From the NCBI RefSeq assembly GCF_001941945.1, contig NZ_CP015583.1, positions 2,673,501 through 2,737,500 on the forward strand: a DNA stretch of 64,000 bases. The letters are read 5' to 3'. A program made the translations under genes and the position numbers. This document shows, in pieces, positions 45,602 to 54,498 of this stretch; positions within the stretch are counted from its first letter, which is position 1; every line of letters begins with the position of its first letter. Below the pieces are notes generated by a model that was not told the origin of the DNA, searched no databases, and saw nothing but the letters and a program-made list of their open reading frames with translations. Origin of the DNA: Roseomonas gilardii. GTDB lineage: Bacteria > Pseudomonadota > Alphaproteobacteria > Acetobacterales > Acetobacteraceae.

Positions 45602-46872
45602 CAGAAATACTCCGCCCGCACCGGCTCTCCGGCGCTGGAGAGACTGGTCGCCTTGGTGATCAGCCGCATGGCCGCGATCTCGTCCGCGTCGCTCGCCTGT
45701 CGCTCGAACAGGGGCGCCAGCAGGTTCGCCGCCATCAGGACGTAAGGCTCCTCGGCATAGTCCGGGATGTCGAGACTGGACCACCGGATCATGCCGATGG
45801 CGTCCAGGCGGGCGTGCACGGCCTGCACCTTCTCGGTCGCCAGTTCCGGCGCCCGGCGCAGGATGGACGCCCGCCGAATGCGGATCTCGGCCTGCGCGAT
45901 GGCGTCGGGCGGCACCGGCTTGTCGAACATGGGCGCCAGGATCGCCGCGACGGCCTCGGCATAGTCCTCCGCGTGCGCGGCCGGGACAGCGGCGGAGGTC
46001 CATTCCACCAGCCCCTGCGCGTTCAGCCCCTGGTGGAATGCTTCGACCTTCTCAGCGGCGATGACGGAGGCCCGCTTGAGCAGCATGGCGCGCCTGACCC
46101 GGGCTTCCGTCGCGGCGGCTGCGCCTGCCACGTCGGCCGTCTTGCCGACGGCTGGCGCCAGGTGGGCCGCAGTCAGTTCCACGTAGTCGTCGGAATAAGC
46201 CTGCGGAATGGCGTCCGCCGCAAAATCCACCAGCCCGGCCGCAGCCAGGCTGTCATGCACCGCACGGACATGTCCCTCGGCCAGGGTCTGGCCGTAGGCG
46301 CCGGAGATGGCCTCCAGCTTCAGCAGATCCTTCGCCTGCGCGAAGAGCTGCATGTCGGCCGGCTTGCCGAAGGCGGGGGCAAGCTCCTGCGCTACCATGA
46401 TGACGTACATCTCGGCCGCGCCCGAGGGGATGCCGTCAGCCGGCCAGCCGCCCGCGATGCTCAGGCGCACCAGCAGGTCGTGGACGGTCCGGACCTTCTG
46501 CAAAGCCAGAGCCGCATCCGTGGCGCTCGGCCCCTCGTCGCCGTTCAGCACCCCAAGCCGTTGCAGGGCCGCGGTGCCGATCATGGCCATGGTCCAGGGT
46601 ACCTGATCGGTGCCCAACTGGCTCAGCGCGGGATAGGGGTTGATGCCGAGTTGCCGCAGCGCACGCTCAGCCAGCGTGGCCACGGTCGTGATCGCCAGCG
46701 CCCCCGGGCCTTCCCCGGTGGGCACCACGATCACGCCCAGACGACGGAGCGCGCGGTTGGCCACGTCCGCCACGCCTACAGCAGCACCCGCCGCAGGACG
46801 TGCCGAGGGAGGCACGATGGCAACGCCCAGGCGGCGCAGCGCACGCTGCCCGAGTTCTGCCACCGTGACCAT
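45601..46872 (-). CDS. Repeat-built gp4-like head-tail adaptor
   Basis: This 423-residue protein occupies the place of P22 gp4 (166 aa) between coat and gp10. It is made of repeats: four N-terminal copies of a motif like AELGQRALRRLGV (around 5-18, 35-48, 65-77, 98-109), which match the start of gp4-like proteins, then four modules of about 67 residues (about 125-190, 200-266, 275-341, 348-410). Each module has the pattern VxAVHxxLxAxGLV - IPxAYxxDYVxLxAAxLAPxFGKPAD - RRAxLLKRAS. Gene coupling with neighbours is tight. A single gp4 domain would be under half this length. Confidence 0.7.
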   Translation of the reverse strand: MVTVAELGQRALRRLGVAIVPPSARPAAGAAVGVADVANRALRRLGVIVVPTGEGPGALAITTVATLAERALRQLGINPYPALSQLGTDQVPWTMAMIGTAALQRLGVLNGDEGPSATDAALALQKVRTVHDLLVRLSIAGGWPADGIPSGAAEMYVIMVAQELAPAFGKPADMQLFAQAKDLLKLEAISGAYGQTLAEGHVRAVHDSLAAAGLVDFAADAIPQAYSDDYVELTAAHLAPAVGKTADVAGAAAATEARVRRAMLLKRASVIAAEKVEAFHQGLNAQGLVEWTSAAVPAAHAEDYAEAVAAILAPMFDKPVPPDAIAQAEIRIRRASILRRAPELATEKVQAVHARLDAIGMIRWSSLDIPDYAEEPYVLMAANLLAPLFERQASDADEIAAMRLITKATSLSSAGEPVRAEYF

Positions 46873-46875
46873 CCG

Positions 46876-47214
46876 TCAGTCCTTCTTGCTGGTCGTCTTC
46901 TTGCTGGAGGCCTTGGTCTCGGCCTTCTCAGCGTCGGTGGCGGGCGCGGCCGCCGCATTGGCGGAACTTTCCGCCAGCGGCTCGACCTCGCGGACCACCA
47001 CGTCCGGGGGCGGCTCGCCGGTCAGGGTCGAACCGTCCGGCGTGGAGCCGTCCGCCTGCTCGCCGCGGACCTCCAGGGCACGCTTGTGCAGGGTGTTGGT
47101 CTCGATGTCGCCACCGACGCCGCCACGGGCGGCCGTCTGGGCTTCGCCGGCCAGCACCACCTGTGCCCCCCGGGACGGGTTCCCGGGGGCGGTGGGGGTC
47201 TTCTCTTCGGACAT
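46876..47214 (-). CDS. Small phage protein with Lys-rich tail (112 aa)
   Basis: A 112-residue, probably disordered protein: acidic/Ala-rich centre (ATDAEKAETKAS) and a C-terminal run of lysines and serines (SKKTTSKKD). It lies directly after the coat gene (11-base gap). Such proteins often accompany N4-gp56-type coats as head decoration or assembly factors; that role is inference. Confidence 0.55.
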   Translation of the reverse strand: MSEEKTPTAPGNPSRGAQVVLAGEAQTAARGGVGGDIETNTLHKRALEVRGEQADGSTPDGSTLTGEPPPDVVVREVEPLAESSANAAAAPATDAEKAETKASSKKTTSKKD

Positions 47215-47225
47215 GTCAGCCTCCC

Positions 47226-48335
47226 TTATGCGTCGGCGACCGACGCGCTGAAGACGGTGAAGACGCCGTTGTCCACGGGCGCCGTGGCATCGGTGGTGGC
47301 GTCCTTGCCGAACCGCAGCTTGTCGATGCCGCGGATCTCCTGGATGCCCACGCCGTGCATGTATCCGTAGTCGCGCACGTTGGTGGTGGTCTTCGACCGC
47401 TGCGCCCAGGCAGCGCCCAGAGCCTGCGCACCGCACAGGTAGCCGGCCGCCACGTCGATGCCGCTCGCACCCGCGCCCGTGATCTTCGGCAGCTCCGGGA
47501 TCTCCCGGATGATGATGCCGCTGTAGATCAGGTCGCCGCCCGTGAAGAGCGGGTTGTCGGCACCGCGGTTGGCCGCGAACATCTGCGCGTCGATGACGTT
47601 CGGGTCTTCCGACAGGTCGCGGAACTGGTCGCTGTTCGCGAAGAAGATCCACCACTCCTCGTCCTGCTTGACCGTGATCGGCCGCAGGCGGGGGTTGGCG
47701 TTCTTCGCCAGGCGCTTCGCCAGCTTGAGCGTCGCGCCGGTCAGCTTGCCCGTGGTGGCGTTGATGGTCGCCAGGGCGGTGGCCATCACGTTGGACGAGC
47801 CGTTCGCCTTGGAGTTGCCGAACAGCACGCGATCGGCGTTGTTCGCCAGCCAGTAGTTCCGCTGGGTGGCGGTGGCCGAGGCGAACGGCACGGAGGTGTA
47901 GCCGTCGCCCGTGATGGAGGACAGCGCCAGGATGATGTCCGCGCGCATCTTCTCCAGCGACCAGACCTGGAGCGCGTCCTTGGCGGCCTCGCGCAGGTCG
48001 ATGACGCTCTTCTGCTCGTCCCAGTCCGAGACCGCGACGCCGTGCCGGAAGACGTTGACCGAGAGCTGCATCGAGCGGGCGTTCAGCAGCTCCTCGTTGC
48101 CCTCCAGGATCTGGTTGCCGGTCACGCCAGCGCCCACCAGACGACGCACCGCGGAGAAGTTCACGCGATCGCCCGGCTTGCGGGTCAGATCCTCCTTCAC
48201 CTGGATCATGTCGTTCATGGAGGTGCCCATGTAGCGGGCAAACTGGTTCTTCCGGACGTACTCCGTGAAGAACTTGTTGTCCCACTGGACAGGGGTAAGC
48301 CCCGGGCGGGCCGGGGTGATGTTCATGTCGGCCAC
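47226..48335 (-). CDS. Major capsid protein, N4-gp56 family
   Basis: This 369-residue protein is the coat protein. It has the N4-gp56/DUF4043 pattern: WDNKFFTEYVRKNQFARYMGTSMNDMIQ near the start, KPGDRVNFSAVRRLVGAGVTG, RHGVAVSDWDEQKSVIDLREAAK, and a central WWIFFANSDQFRDL stretch. It would take the HK97 fold. The scaffold gene lies just upstream and the portal gene further up, as expected. Its leader (48336-48478) contains a sequence repeated in another capsid-gene leader. Confidence 0.85.
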   Translation of the reverse strand: MADMNITPARPGLTPVQWDNKFFTEYVRKNQFARYMGTSMNDMIQVKEDLTRKPGDRVNFSAVRRLVGAGVTGNQILEGNEELLNARSMQLSVNVFRHGVAVSDWDEQKSVIDLREAAKDALQVWSLEKMRADIILALSSITGDGYTSVPFASATATQRNYWLANNADRVLFGNSKANGSSNVMATALATINATTGKLTGATLKLAKRLAKNANPRLRPITVKQDEEWWIFFANSDQFRDLSEDPNVIDAQMFAANRGADNPLFTGGDLIYSGIIIREIPELPKITGAGASGIDVAAGYLCGAQALGAAWAQRSKTTTNVRDYGYMHGVGIQEIRGIDKLRFGKDATTDATAPVDNGVFTVFSASVADA

Positions 48336-48367
48336 GATGTGGCTCCTATGGGTGTGATTTTCGGGGG

Positions 48368-48393
48368 ATCACGCCCGGCATGCCCGGCGACGG
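48368..48393. repeat. Leader repeat, copy 1 (upstream of coat gene)
   Basis: ATCACGCCCGGCATGCCC and the following GGCGACGG are repeated nearly base for base at 49665-49691. Both copies lie in the 5' leader of a minus-strand capsid-cluster gene, 30 and 11 bases from the start codons. Confidence 0.6.
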
Positions 48394-48478
48394 CTTCCGA
48401 TCCCTGTGACGCCGGGATGGCCCGCGAAGACGCCCGTTAACCCCGGCGACGGGTTCACGCGGTAGTGCCGCCCGCCTC

Positions 48479-49306
48479 TCAGCGGGCGAAGATGTCACCC
48501 AGCGGCGTTGGGCCGCTGATCACAGGCGCGGATCGTGCCGCGGCGCTGCGGACGCCAGCCAGCGACGGAGCGCGGCCGGCCACGGGGCTGACGGGCTGCT
48601 GCGGCGCCGCGCCGCCCTGCCCTCCTCCCCGAAATTCCTCTTCGATCTTGGCCCGGATCTCGGCCTCCATCCGGGCGCGGTACGCGGCGGGGTCGTCCCC
48701 CATCTCGCGCTGCACCCGCAGAGCCTCGAACTTCTTGAACATCCAGCCGTAGGGATGCCGCTGGCTGTACAGCTCGTTCCACAGGCCCGGGTTCTGCTCG
48801 GCCGCCTGCTTGAAAATGGCGACCGCCTCGTCTACCGCGGCATCGTCATTCACCGTCTGCCGCAGCATGGCCTCGCTTATGTTCAGATGGCCGTCCAAGA
48901 TCTTTGCCTGGACGCGCTCGTGGTAACCCACGGGGTCTTCGCGGGGGTCGATCCACGCCAGATCCTGCGCCGCCGCCGGCTGCTGGACCTGCTGCGGGGG
49001 CGCCTTGCGGGCCTCCTCCAACTGGCGGCGCAGCTCGGCAATCTCACCGTCCGCCTTGAGGGCCTTTTCCTTCCAGTCCTGCCGCTGGCGCCGCTCGCCC
49101 TCCAGGGCGCTCAGCGGCACCGTGCGACCGTCGCGGGTGGCCTGCTGCTCGCCCTCCGGTGCATCGGTGGGGGCCTGCGCCTCTGCGCCCGGCTGAGCCT
49201 CGCCCTCAGCGGCCGGAGGCACAGCATCCGCCGCAGGCTGCGCCGCGGGCGCGGTGCCCTGTTCCTCCTCGGCCTCGCTGGCCAGGAAGTCGTCCAGTGT
49301 TGCCAT
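48479..49306 (-). CDS. Phage scaffolding protein
   Basis: This 275-residue protein is very acidic at the N-terminus (DDFLASEAEEEQG), Ala/Pro/Gln-rich to about 60, then coiled coil (LEGERRQRQDWKEKALKADGEIAELRRQLEEARK), and helical near the C-terminus (YRARMEAEIRAKIEEEFRGG). No enzymatic motif is present. This composition and the place between portal and coat fit a head scaffold that is lost or cut on maturation. Confidence 0.75.
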   Translation of the reverse strand: MATLDDFLASEAEEEQGTAPAAQPAADAVPPAAEGEAQPGAEAQAPTDAPEGEQQATRDGRTVPLSALEGERRQRQDWKEKALKADGEIAELRRQLEEARKAPPQQVQQPAAAQDLAWIDPREDPVGYHERVQAKILDGHLNISEAMLRQTVNDDAAVDEAVAIFKQAAEQNPGLWNELYSQRHPYGWMFKKFEALRVQREMGDDPAAYRARMEAEIRAKIEEEFRGGGQGGAAPQQPVSPVAGRAPSLAGVRSAAARSAPVISGPTPLGDIFAR

Positions 49307-49317
49307 CGTCGCCTCCC

Positions 49318-49653
49318 TCAGAGCGCCTGGAAGCGGCGCTGGAGGTCTTCGGCCAGTTCGACCTGCCGGATGAACTGATCCACCTGATCGTGCAGCGCAG
49401 CGATCTCGCCCTCCGGAACCGGCGGACGCGAGGACGCATCGCACTTGCCGTCGCCACGGGGACCGAACAGACGATCCGCCGTCTGCATGTTCGCGAGATT
49501 GGTGTCCCGCAGCCGGTCGATTACCTTCGCGAGACGCATCGACAGATGCGCGAATGCCGGCGGCTCGGTCGGCTGAGGCTGCCCGAGCGACGACGGGTTG
49601 AACGTGTTCTGGTAGTCACGCGGGGTCGCCGCGAGGCCCATCATGTTCTGCAC
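49318..49653 (-). CDS. Phage head-cluster protein of unknown function (111 aa)
   Basis: A 111-residue helical protein: LSMRLAKVIDRLRDTNLANMQTADRLFG followed by a gap and GEIAALHDQVDQFIRQVELAEDLQRRFQ, a C-terminal coiled coil. It lies between portal and scaffold. No family recognised. Confidence 0.6.
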   Translation of the reverse strand: MQNMMGLAATPRDYQNTFNPSSLGQPQPTEPPAFAHLSMRLAKVIDRLRDTNLANMQTADRLFGPRGDGKCDASSRPPVPEGEIAALHDQVDQFIRQVELAEDLQRRFQAL

Positions 49654-49664
49654 TGTGGTTCTCC

Positions 49665-49691
49665 ATCACGCCCGGTATGGCCCGGCGACGG
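49665..49691. repeat. Leader repeat, copy 2 (upstream of 49653 gene)
   Basis: ATCACGCCCGGTATGGCC and GGCGACGG match the copy at 48368-48393 with one substitution and one inserted base. It sits immediately before the 111-aa gene. Confidence 0.6.
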
Positions 49692-49730
49692 CCCTGCGCC
49701 CGTTGCGGTCGGCGGCACCGATGGCGCCCG

Positions 49731-51944
49731 CTACTGGAGCGGAGCGCCCATCTCTTGGGCGGGCGCGGGATACGCGACCCGCATCTGGCCCGGCAGGATC
49801 GGCTGACCGTCCGGACCGACAGGACCCACCGGGACGGCAGGGCTCTCGGCGGCGGTGCGGTGCGTCTGCGCGACCTGGTGTACAGCCTTCGCCCGGCGCT
49901 CGGCCGCCAGCGCTTCGTTGGCCTGGGCCTGGGCATCCTTCTGCCGGACCTCGGCCACCGCATGCGCCTGCGCGATCGGCGCCTGGGCCTGCTGCTGCTG
50001 GGCCTGCGCCTCGCGCTGCTGCTTGAGCATATCGAGGAGCTGTTCCTTGTTCCGCAGGGACGAGGCCGCGATGATTACGTCCGGCGGGATGGTGCCCGGG
50101 GGGAGCGCGCCCGCGAGCTGCGTGAGTTGCTGGAACTGCTCGGCCTGCATCGACGGGCTGTCCGGCCCTTCCTCGATCGTGATATCCACCTCCAGGTCGG
50201 ACACCTCGTTCTCGATCCGGATCACCTGCATCAGGCGCGGATCGCCTGGCTGCAGCATCATCCGCTGCATGGCCATGGCCCGCTGATCCTCCGGCATCTT
50301 CGCCAGCTCCTCCTGGAGCGTGACGCGATGGTTCAGCCCGACCCACTGGAGCTTGCCCATGTCGTCGGTGACGCGCAGCCACTTCTCGCCGGTCCAGAAC
50401 TCCCGGATCGCCTGCCACACGACCTCGTAGACCTCGCGCGACCACTGCCGCAGGGCATCGGCCAGGGGCTCATTCTGCGCCGCCCCACCGGCCTGCTGCG
50501 CCATGATGGCCTTGCCAGACAGATCGCGCGGGTCATTGCCGGCCATGGAGGCGTTCGGCCCGGAGGCCTGCATCTCCTGGGTCGCGTGCTGGAGAAGCTG
50601 GAATTGCCCAGCCGAGAGATCGCCAGCCGGCGCCACCTCGAACCGCATCTGCGGCGCAACCTCGATATACCCGTCCGGCCGCGCCACCTCGCGCCGCGCG
50701 CGATCCACATCCTGGACAGCGCCCTTCTCGGCGATGATCCGGTTCACGCTCAGCAGGTGCAGCGCCTTGGAGCGCCGCTTGTTGATCTCGTCCTGGAGCC
50801 CGATCAGCGTCCGGGCAGCACCGTAGCGGTTGTTCTCCCGGTCAACATAGGCACTGCGCAGCCGCAGGGGGCAGGTGCTACGCCCGCGGTGATCCTTGAA
50901 GGGCGACCGCTGCGGCTCCGACAGGAACCCGGCGCGGCTGATGGTGGCGCCCCACCAGTCGCCGCCCTCCAGCCAGTAGACCTGCACGATCCGGCTGCGC
51001 TTGCGCTGGTTGTCTTGCCACGCGACGTGCCCGGGCTTGTCCTCGTAGGTGCCGGAGGACGGCGCGAAGGTCTCCGCGACCACCTCATCCGCGTTCGGGA
51101 ACATCTCCAGGAGCTGGTCCCGGTCCATCCAGATCACGATGCCCAGATAGCGAGCGTCCGAGAAGTCGGCACGGCGGGAATGCGGGTCGTGGAACAGCCG
51201 GTCCCAGGGGACGTGCGTGAGGGTGATCTCCGCCCCGCCCTTGCCGTCATCCTCCAGCCCGATCTCGCAGCCGCCGAAGCCCTCGATCAGCATGTTCTGG
51301 TACACGTCCGACCGCACCTGCCCGAAGTGCGTGGCATCCGCCACGTAGCGCAGGCTCTGGGTCGCGGCGTCGGCCCGGTCCTCTTCGGTTGGGGTGCGCG
51401 GAAAGGCCTTCGGATCGGTGCGGCTGCGGCGCTCCAGGCCCGACAGCAGCTCGACCTTGCGCTTGACGTAGTTGATCGTCAGGTCCGGCTGGCCGCGCTT
51501 GCGCAGGGCCTCCATCTCCTTCGCGGTCCACTGCTTGTCATCGAAGTAATCGCGATCCCGCTCGGCCGCCCGCCGGGCGCTGTCGCTGTTCCGCTCGGCC
51601 TCCTCGAAGTAGCCGACCAGCTTGGTGTGCGTTTCGTCCAGGTCGCCCGGATAGACCGCCCGGCCGTCGCGCCCCAGGATCTCGCCCTCGACGCCCTCGG
51701 CCTCCGCCTGCGTCATGCCGCGGCGCTGCATCTCGTAGGGCGAGCCCATGTCGTCCATGGCCAGGAAGGTGGCCAGCGCGTCGCCGGGCTTGCTCTTGCT
51801 GGCGCCGATCATGATCCGGGTGCCGGGCGTCTCCGGGTTCGGATCGCCCTCCCGCGCCACCTGACCCCGGCCAGACTGCTTCCGCTCGACCGGCGAGCCC
51901 TCGTTGTGCATCGCCAGGAAGCGGCTCAGGCCCGATCCAGACAT
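49731..51944 (-). CDS. P22-like portal protein
   Basis: This 737-residue protein forms the dodecameric DNA channel of the head. P22 gp1-like features are DRDYFDDKQWTAKEMEALRKRGQPDLTINYVKRKVELLSG, a middle HVPWDRLFHDPHSRRADFSDARYLG, and GGDWWGATISRAGFLSEP; the C-terminal 100 residues form a Gln/Ala-rich coiled-coil barrel (LDMLKQQREAQAQQQQAQAP). Length matches the P22 portal (725). The first 80 residues are an extension in which FLAM...GSP occurs twice (from residues 9 and 60). Confidence 0.87.
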   Translation of the reverse strand: MSGSGLSRFLAMHNEGSPVERKQSGRGQVAREGDPNPETPGTRIMIGASKSKPGDALATFLAMDDMGSPYEMQRRGMTQAEAEGVEGEILGRDGRAVYPGDLDETHTKLVGYFEEAERNSDSARRAAERDRDYFDDKQWTAKEMEALRKRGQPDLTINYVKRKVELLSGLERRSRTDPKAFPRTPTEEDRADAATQSLRYVADATHFGQVRSDVYQNMLIEGFGGCEIGLEDDGKGGAEITLTHVPWDRLFHDPHSRRADFSDARYLGIVIWMDRDQLLEMFPNADEVVAETFAPSSGTYEDKPGHVAWQDNQRKRSRIVQVYWLEGGDWWGATISRAGFLSEPQRSPFKDHRGRSTCPLRLRSAYVDRENNRYGAARTLIGLQDEINKRRSKALHLLSVNRIIAEKGAVQDVDRARREVARPDGYIEVAPQMRFEVAPAGDLSAGQFQLLQHATQEMQASGPNASMAGNDPRDLSGKAIMAQQAGGAAQNEPLADALRQWSREVYEVVWQAIREFWTGEKWLRVTDDMGKLQWVGLNHRVTLQEELAKMPEDQRAMAMQRMMLQPGDPRLMQVIRIENEVSDLEVDITIEEGPDSPSMQAEQFQQLTQLAGALPPGTIPPDVIIAASSLRNKEQLLDMLKQQREAQAQQQQAQAPIAQAHAVAEVRQKDAQAQANEALAAERRAKAVHQVAQTHRTAAESPAVPVGPVGPDGQPILPGQMRVAYPAPAQEMGAPLQ

Positions 51945-51959
51945 AACCCCTCCCTCTCG

Positions 51960-53417
51960 CTATGCGGTGCGCCAGTCTCCGCCATCGTCGTCATCAGCCA
52001 TCGAGAACGCCCGCGCCCAGGTGTCCCGCTTCTGCGGGGGCGGCCGGACGTTCCGGACGAAGGGCCTGCTCATGCAGGCGTATCGGGCTTCGTCGGCCGC
52101 ATGGTCCTCGCCGTCCGTATCCACGTCCTCGGCCCGGCTCTTGTCGTGCTGGAGCGCCGGCAGGGTCCGGATCAGATCCACGCAGGTGCTGAACACATAG
52201 AGCATCGGGCGCCCGTCCTCGCCGATGAGGCGGGACCGGACCTGATCCCAGCCACCCATCGCGCCAGCGCCAGGCACCCGCTTGTTGTCCGCCCGCCGCC
52301 AGATCACCCCGGCCGCGGCGTTCATCCGCTCCGCGATTGACGGGCCGCCGTCCTGCGTGAAGATCGCCGGATCGGCCACGCCCAGCATGGTCTCGCCCTG
52401 CCGCAGGTCGCCCTGCTCGCGCTCCCGGATGCCGGCAGCCACCGCCTCGGCGGTCATCTTCAGGCCCGTGTTCGGCTGCCCAGGCACCATGCCGTACCAC
52501 TCGCGGTAGCGGATCAGCGCCCCGCGCGGGAACTGCGGCAGGCTGCCATCGGACACTGCCCACCAGCCCACCGAGAACGGCTTGGCGCTACCCCAGTCGA
52601 AGGACCGGAACCGCTCCCAGTCCTGCGGCAGTTCGACCGGCGCGATGACGTGGCGCTGCCCCCATTCGGGGAAGAACGCACCCGCCACCACGCTCCAGTC
52701 GCCGTTCAGCCAGGCGCGCACCAGCTCCGGGGAGCCCGCGAGGTGCAGACGGTCCTCGTATTCGGGATCCGCCGCCAGCAGCAGCCGGTTGTCGGTCAGC
52801 CGGGACGGGATGTACATCGCCCGGTGCTTGAGCGGCGTCCCGTCCGCCCGGAACCGCTGGATGGGCGTCATGCCCAGGGGGGCCGGCTCGATGAACCGCG
52901 CCCGGAGCCAGTGCTGCCCAGCGCCGCCGGGGTTGGCCGTCAGGATGAGCTGGATCGGCGTCCCGGACTTCGACCGCAAGGCGCCGAACAGCATGTCGAT
53001 GGGCGCCGGGCTGGCGTAGTTACCGGCCTCTTCCACCGCGGCATCGCTCAGGTTCTGGCCCTGGTACTTCGCCGCGTCCTGCACGTTCTCCAGCGGCCGG
53101 AAGCGCACCCGCCCGCCATGGGGCATGATGAAGGTCTTGCTCTGCTCCCGCCATTCGGCGCCGCAAGGCAGGTAGATTTCCTTCGCCCGCTCGATCAGAT
53201 CGTCCGCCTGCGGCATCTCCCGGCGGAAGAACACCGCGTTGAAGCCCCGGCCGTAGCGCCGCTCCTTGAGGCCGAACTTGCCCAGGACGCCATCAGTCTT
53301 CCCGCCGCCGCGCGCTCCACCGAACAGGATCTCCGGGAACGGGCAGTCAACCAGCGCCTTCTGCGGACCCGCCTGAGGCCGCCACGCCACCGGGGCCGTA
53401 TCGCTTGGACCAGTCAT
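51960..53417 (-). CDS. Terminase large subunit
   Basis: This 485-residue motor-nuclease packages phage DNA. The ATPase has Walker A GGARGGGKT (residues 33-41), preceded by EILFGG, and Walker B with the catalytic Glu near 129-130 in LSDAAVEEAGNY; LILTANPGG is the coupling motif. The RNase H-like nuclease starts at FRSFDWGSAKPFS, whose Asp is a metal ligand, with VADPAIF later. The C-terminus DDDDGGDWRTA is acidic. It overlaps the small subunit gene by 71 bases. Confidence 0.92.
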   Translation of the reverse strand: MTGPSDTAPVAWRPQAGPQKALVDCPFPEILFGGARGGGKTDGVLGKFGLKERRYGRGFNAVFFRREMPQADDLIERAKEIYLPCGAEWREQSKTFIMPHGGRVRFRPLENVQDAAKYQGQNLSDAAVEEAGNYASPAPIDMLFGALRSKSGTPIQLILTANPGGAGQHWLRARFIEPAPLGMTPIQRFRADGTPLKHRAMYIPSRLTDNRLLLAADPEYEDRLHLAGSPELVRAWLNGDWSVVAGAFFPEWGQRHVIAPVELPQDWERFRSFDWGSAKPFSVGWWAVSDGSLPQFPRGALIRYREWYGMVPGQPNTGLKMTAEAVAAGIREREQGDLRQGETMLGVADPAIFTQDGGPSIAERMNAAAGVIWRRADNKRVPGAGAMGGWDQVRSRLIGEDGRPMLYVFSTCVDLIRTLPALQHDKSRAEDVDTDGEDHAADEARYACMSRPFVRNVRPPPQKRDTWARAFSMADDDDGGDWRTA

Positions 53418-53853
53418 CTTCGTTCAGGGGCTCGTCCGTCAGGGTGGCCTGCTTGACCGTCGCCTCGACCTCCAGCTTCTCGCCGTAGACCTTCGGCAGC
53501 ATCTTGCTCATCAGCCACTTGCGGGTATCGACCCGGAGGCGGGACCGCTGGACGTGCTCGCCGTTCAGGACGTAGCCGGGGGCGTCATCCTTGCCCGTCC
53601 GCTCCATCCAGTCGTTGGAGCCGTCCTCCGCCACGTCCAGGATCTCATCTGCCCAGGCATGCGCCTGAGCCTCGCGCGCCCGCGCGTACATGCCCGAAAA
53701 GCCCGACGTGTCGTTGATGATCCAGAGCTGGACCGTGGACCTCGCGGGCATCCCCTCATCACCGCAAACGCGCTTGAGGCTCTCGCCCTCGCTGATACGC
53801 CGGCAGATCTCCGCAGCAAGCTCTGGGGTGTAGCTCGACGGACGGCCGGTCAC
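53347..53853 (-). CDS. Terminase small subunit
   Basis: This 168-residue protein binds the packaging site. It begins VTGRPSSYTPELAAEICRRI, then GESLKRVCGDEGMPARSTVQLWI, a helix-turn-helix typical of terminase small subunits, and has a C-terminal oligomer region. The GTG at 53853 has GGAG upstream. It is followed by a 71-base overlap with the large subunit, an unusually long but common phage arrangement. Confidence 0.85.
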   Translation of the reverse strand: MTGRPSSYTPELAAEICRRISEGESLKRVCGDEGMPARSTVQLWIINDTSGFSGMYARAREAQAHAWADEILDVAEDGSNDWMERTGKDDAPGYVLNGEHVQRSRLRVDTRKWLMSKMLPKVYGEKLEVEATVKQATLTDEPLNEDDWSKRYGPGGVAASGGSAEGAG

Positions 53854-53870
53854 GGCAGGCTCCAGGCATG

Positions 53871-53902
53871 AAAAAGCCCCGTCCGGCGGAAGCCAGCGGG
53901 GC
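53871..53902 (-). terminator. Intrinsic terminator before the terminase genes
   Basis: On the minus strand GCCCCG (53902-53897) pairs with CGGGGC (53881-53876) and is followed by five T (53875-53871). It ends transcription of the 53956-54498 gene just upstream of terS, or must be overcome by antitermination. Confidence 0.7.
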
Positions 53903-53955
53903 CATGGGCGCAACTATGCAAAGTAATGATCAGATAGCCTTGGCTGGCCCAGCCG

Positions 53956-54498
53956 TCAAGGGATGTCCCAATGCTCCGCAAGCCGGGTCAGCGTGGCCAG
54001 GATCTGGCCCAGGGTGGATTTGCGGTCCTCGTACCGCCGCTCGGCGATGGTGCTGACCGATAGGTTCTCGATCACCAGCAGGTCCATCAGCGCCCGGCCG
54101 TTCAGCCCGATAGCAGCACGCGCGCTGCGGAGATCAACCGTGGCCCTCACCTGCCGTTCCGTGGGGTGACCCTGCATCCAGGGCGGCAGACGGCCACAGG
54201 GGACGGTAGGACGGTCCCGAGAGCCCGATGCGGCCTCTGCCTCGGCCAGATACCGTTCGCAGACCTCCAGGTGAGCGCCCGAGATGGTGCCGCGCTCGTG
54301 CATCGCCTCGTACTGGACCAGCCGCTTGGCCCGTTGGACCTGCACCTTCGGATCATCGGGATCAGGCCCAGCGGAGACCACCACATCACGAGGGTTCTGC
54401 GGAGCCCCCTTCTCCCTCATCCGGATGGCGGGACCGTAGTCCCGAACATCCACCTGCCGCTGATAGCTGACTGATAAAGCTGAGGAACGGTTCGCCAT
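53956..54498 (-). CDS. Phage protein with C-terminal HTH-like region
   Basis: This 180-residue protein has a charged N-terminus and a C-terminal segment RALMDLLVIENLSVSTIAERRYEDRKSTLGQILATLTRLAEHW that has the helix-turn-helix pattern of DUF6456-like regulators. It lies between the replication block and the terminase genes, next to a complex non-coding region, so a late-gene activator or packaging-control role is plausible. AGGG stands 5 bases before the ATG at 54498; 54513 is an alternative. Confidence 0.55.
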   Translation of the reverse strand: MANRSSALSVSYQRQVDVRDYGPAIRMREKGAPQNPRDVVVSAGPDPDDPKVQVQRAKRLVQYEAMHERGTISGAHLEVCERYLAEAEAASGSRDRPTVPCGRLPPWMQGHPTERQVRATVDLRSARAAIGLNGRALMDLLVIENLSVSTIAERRYEDRKSTLGQILATLTRLAEHWDIP

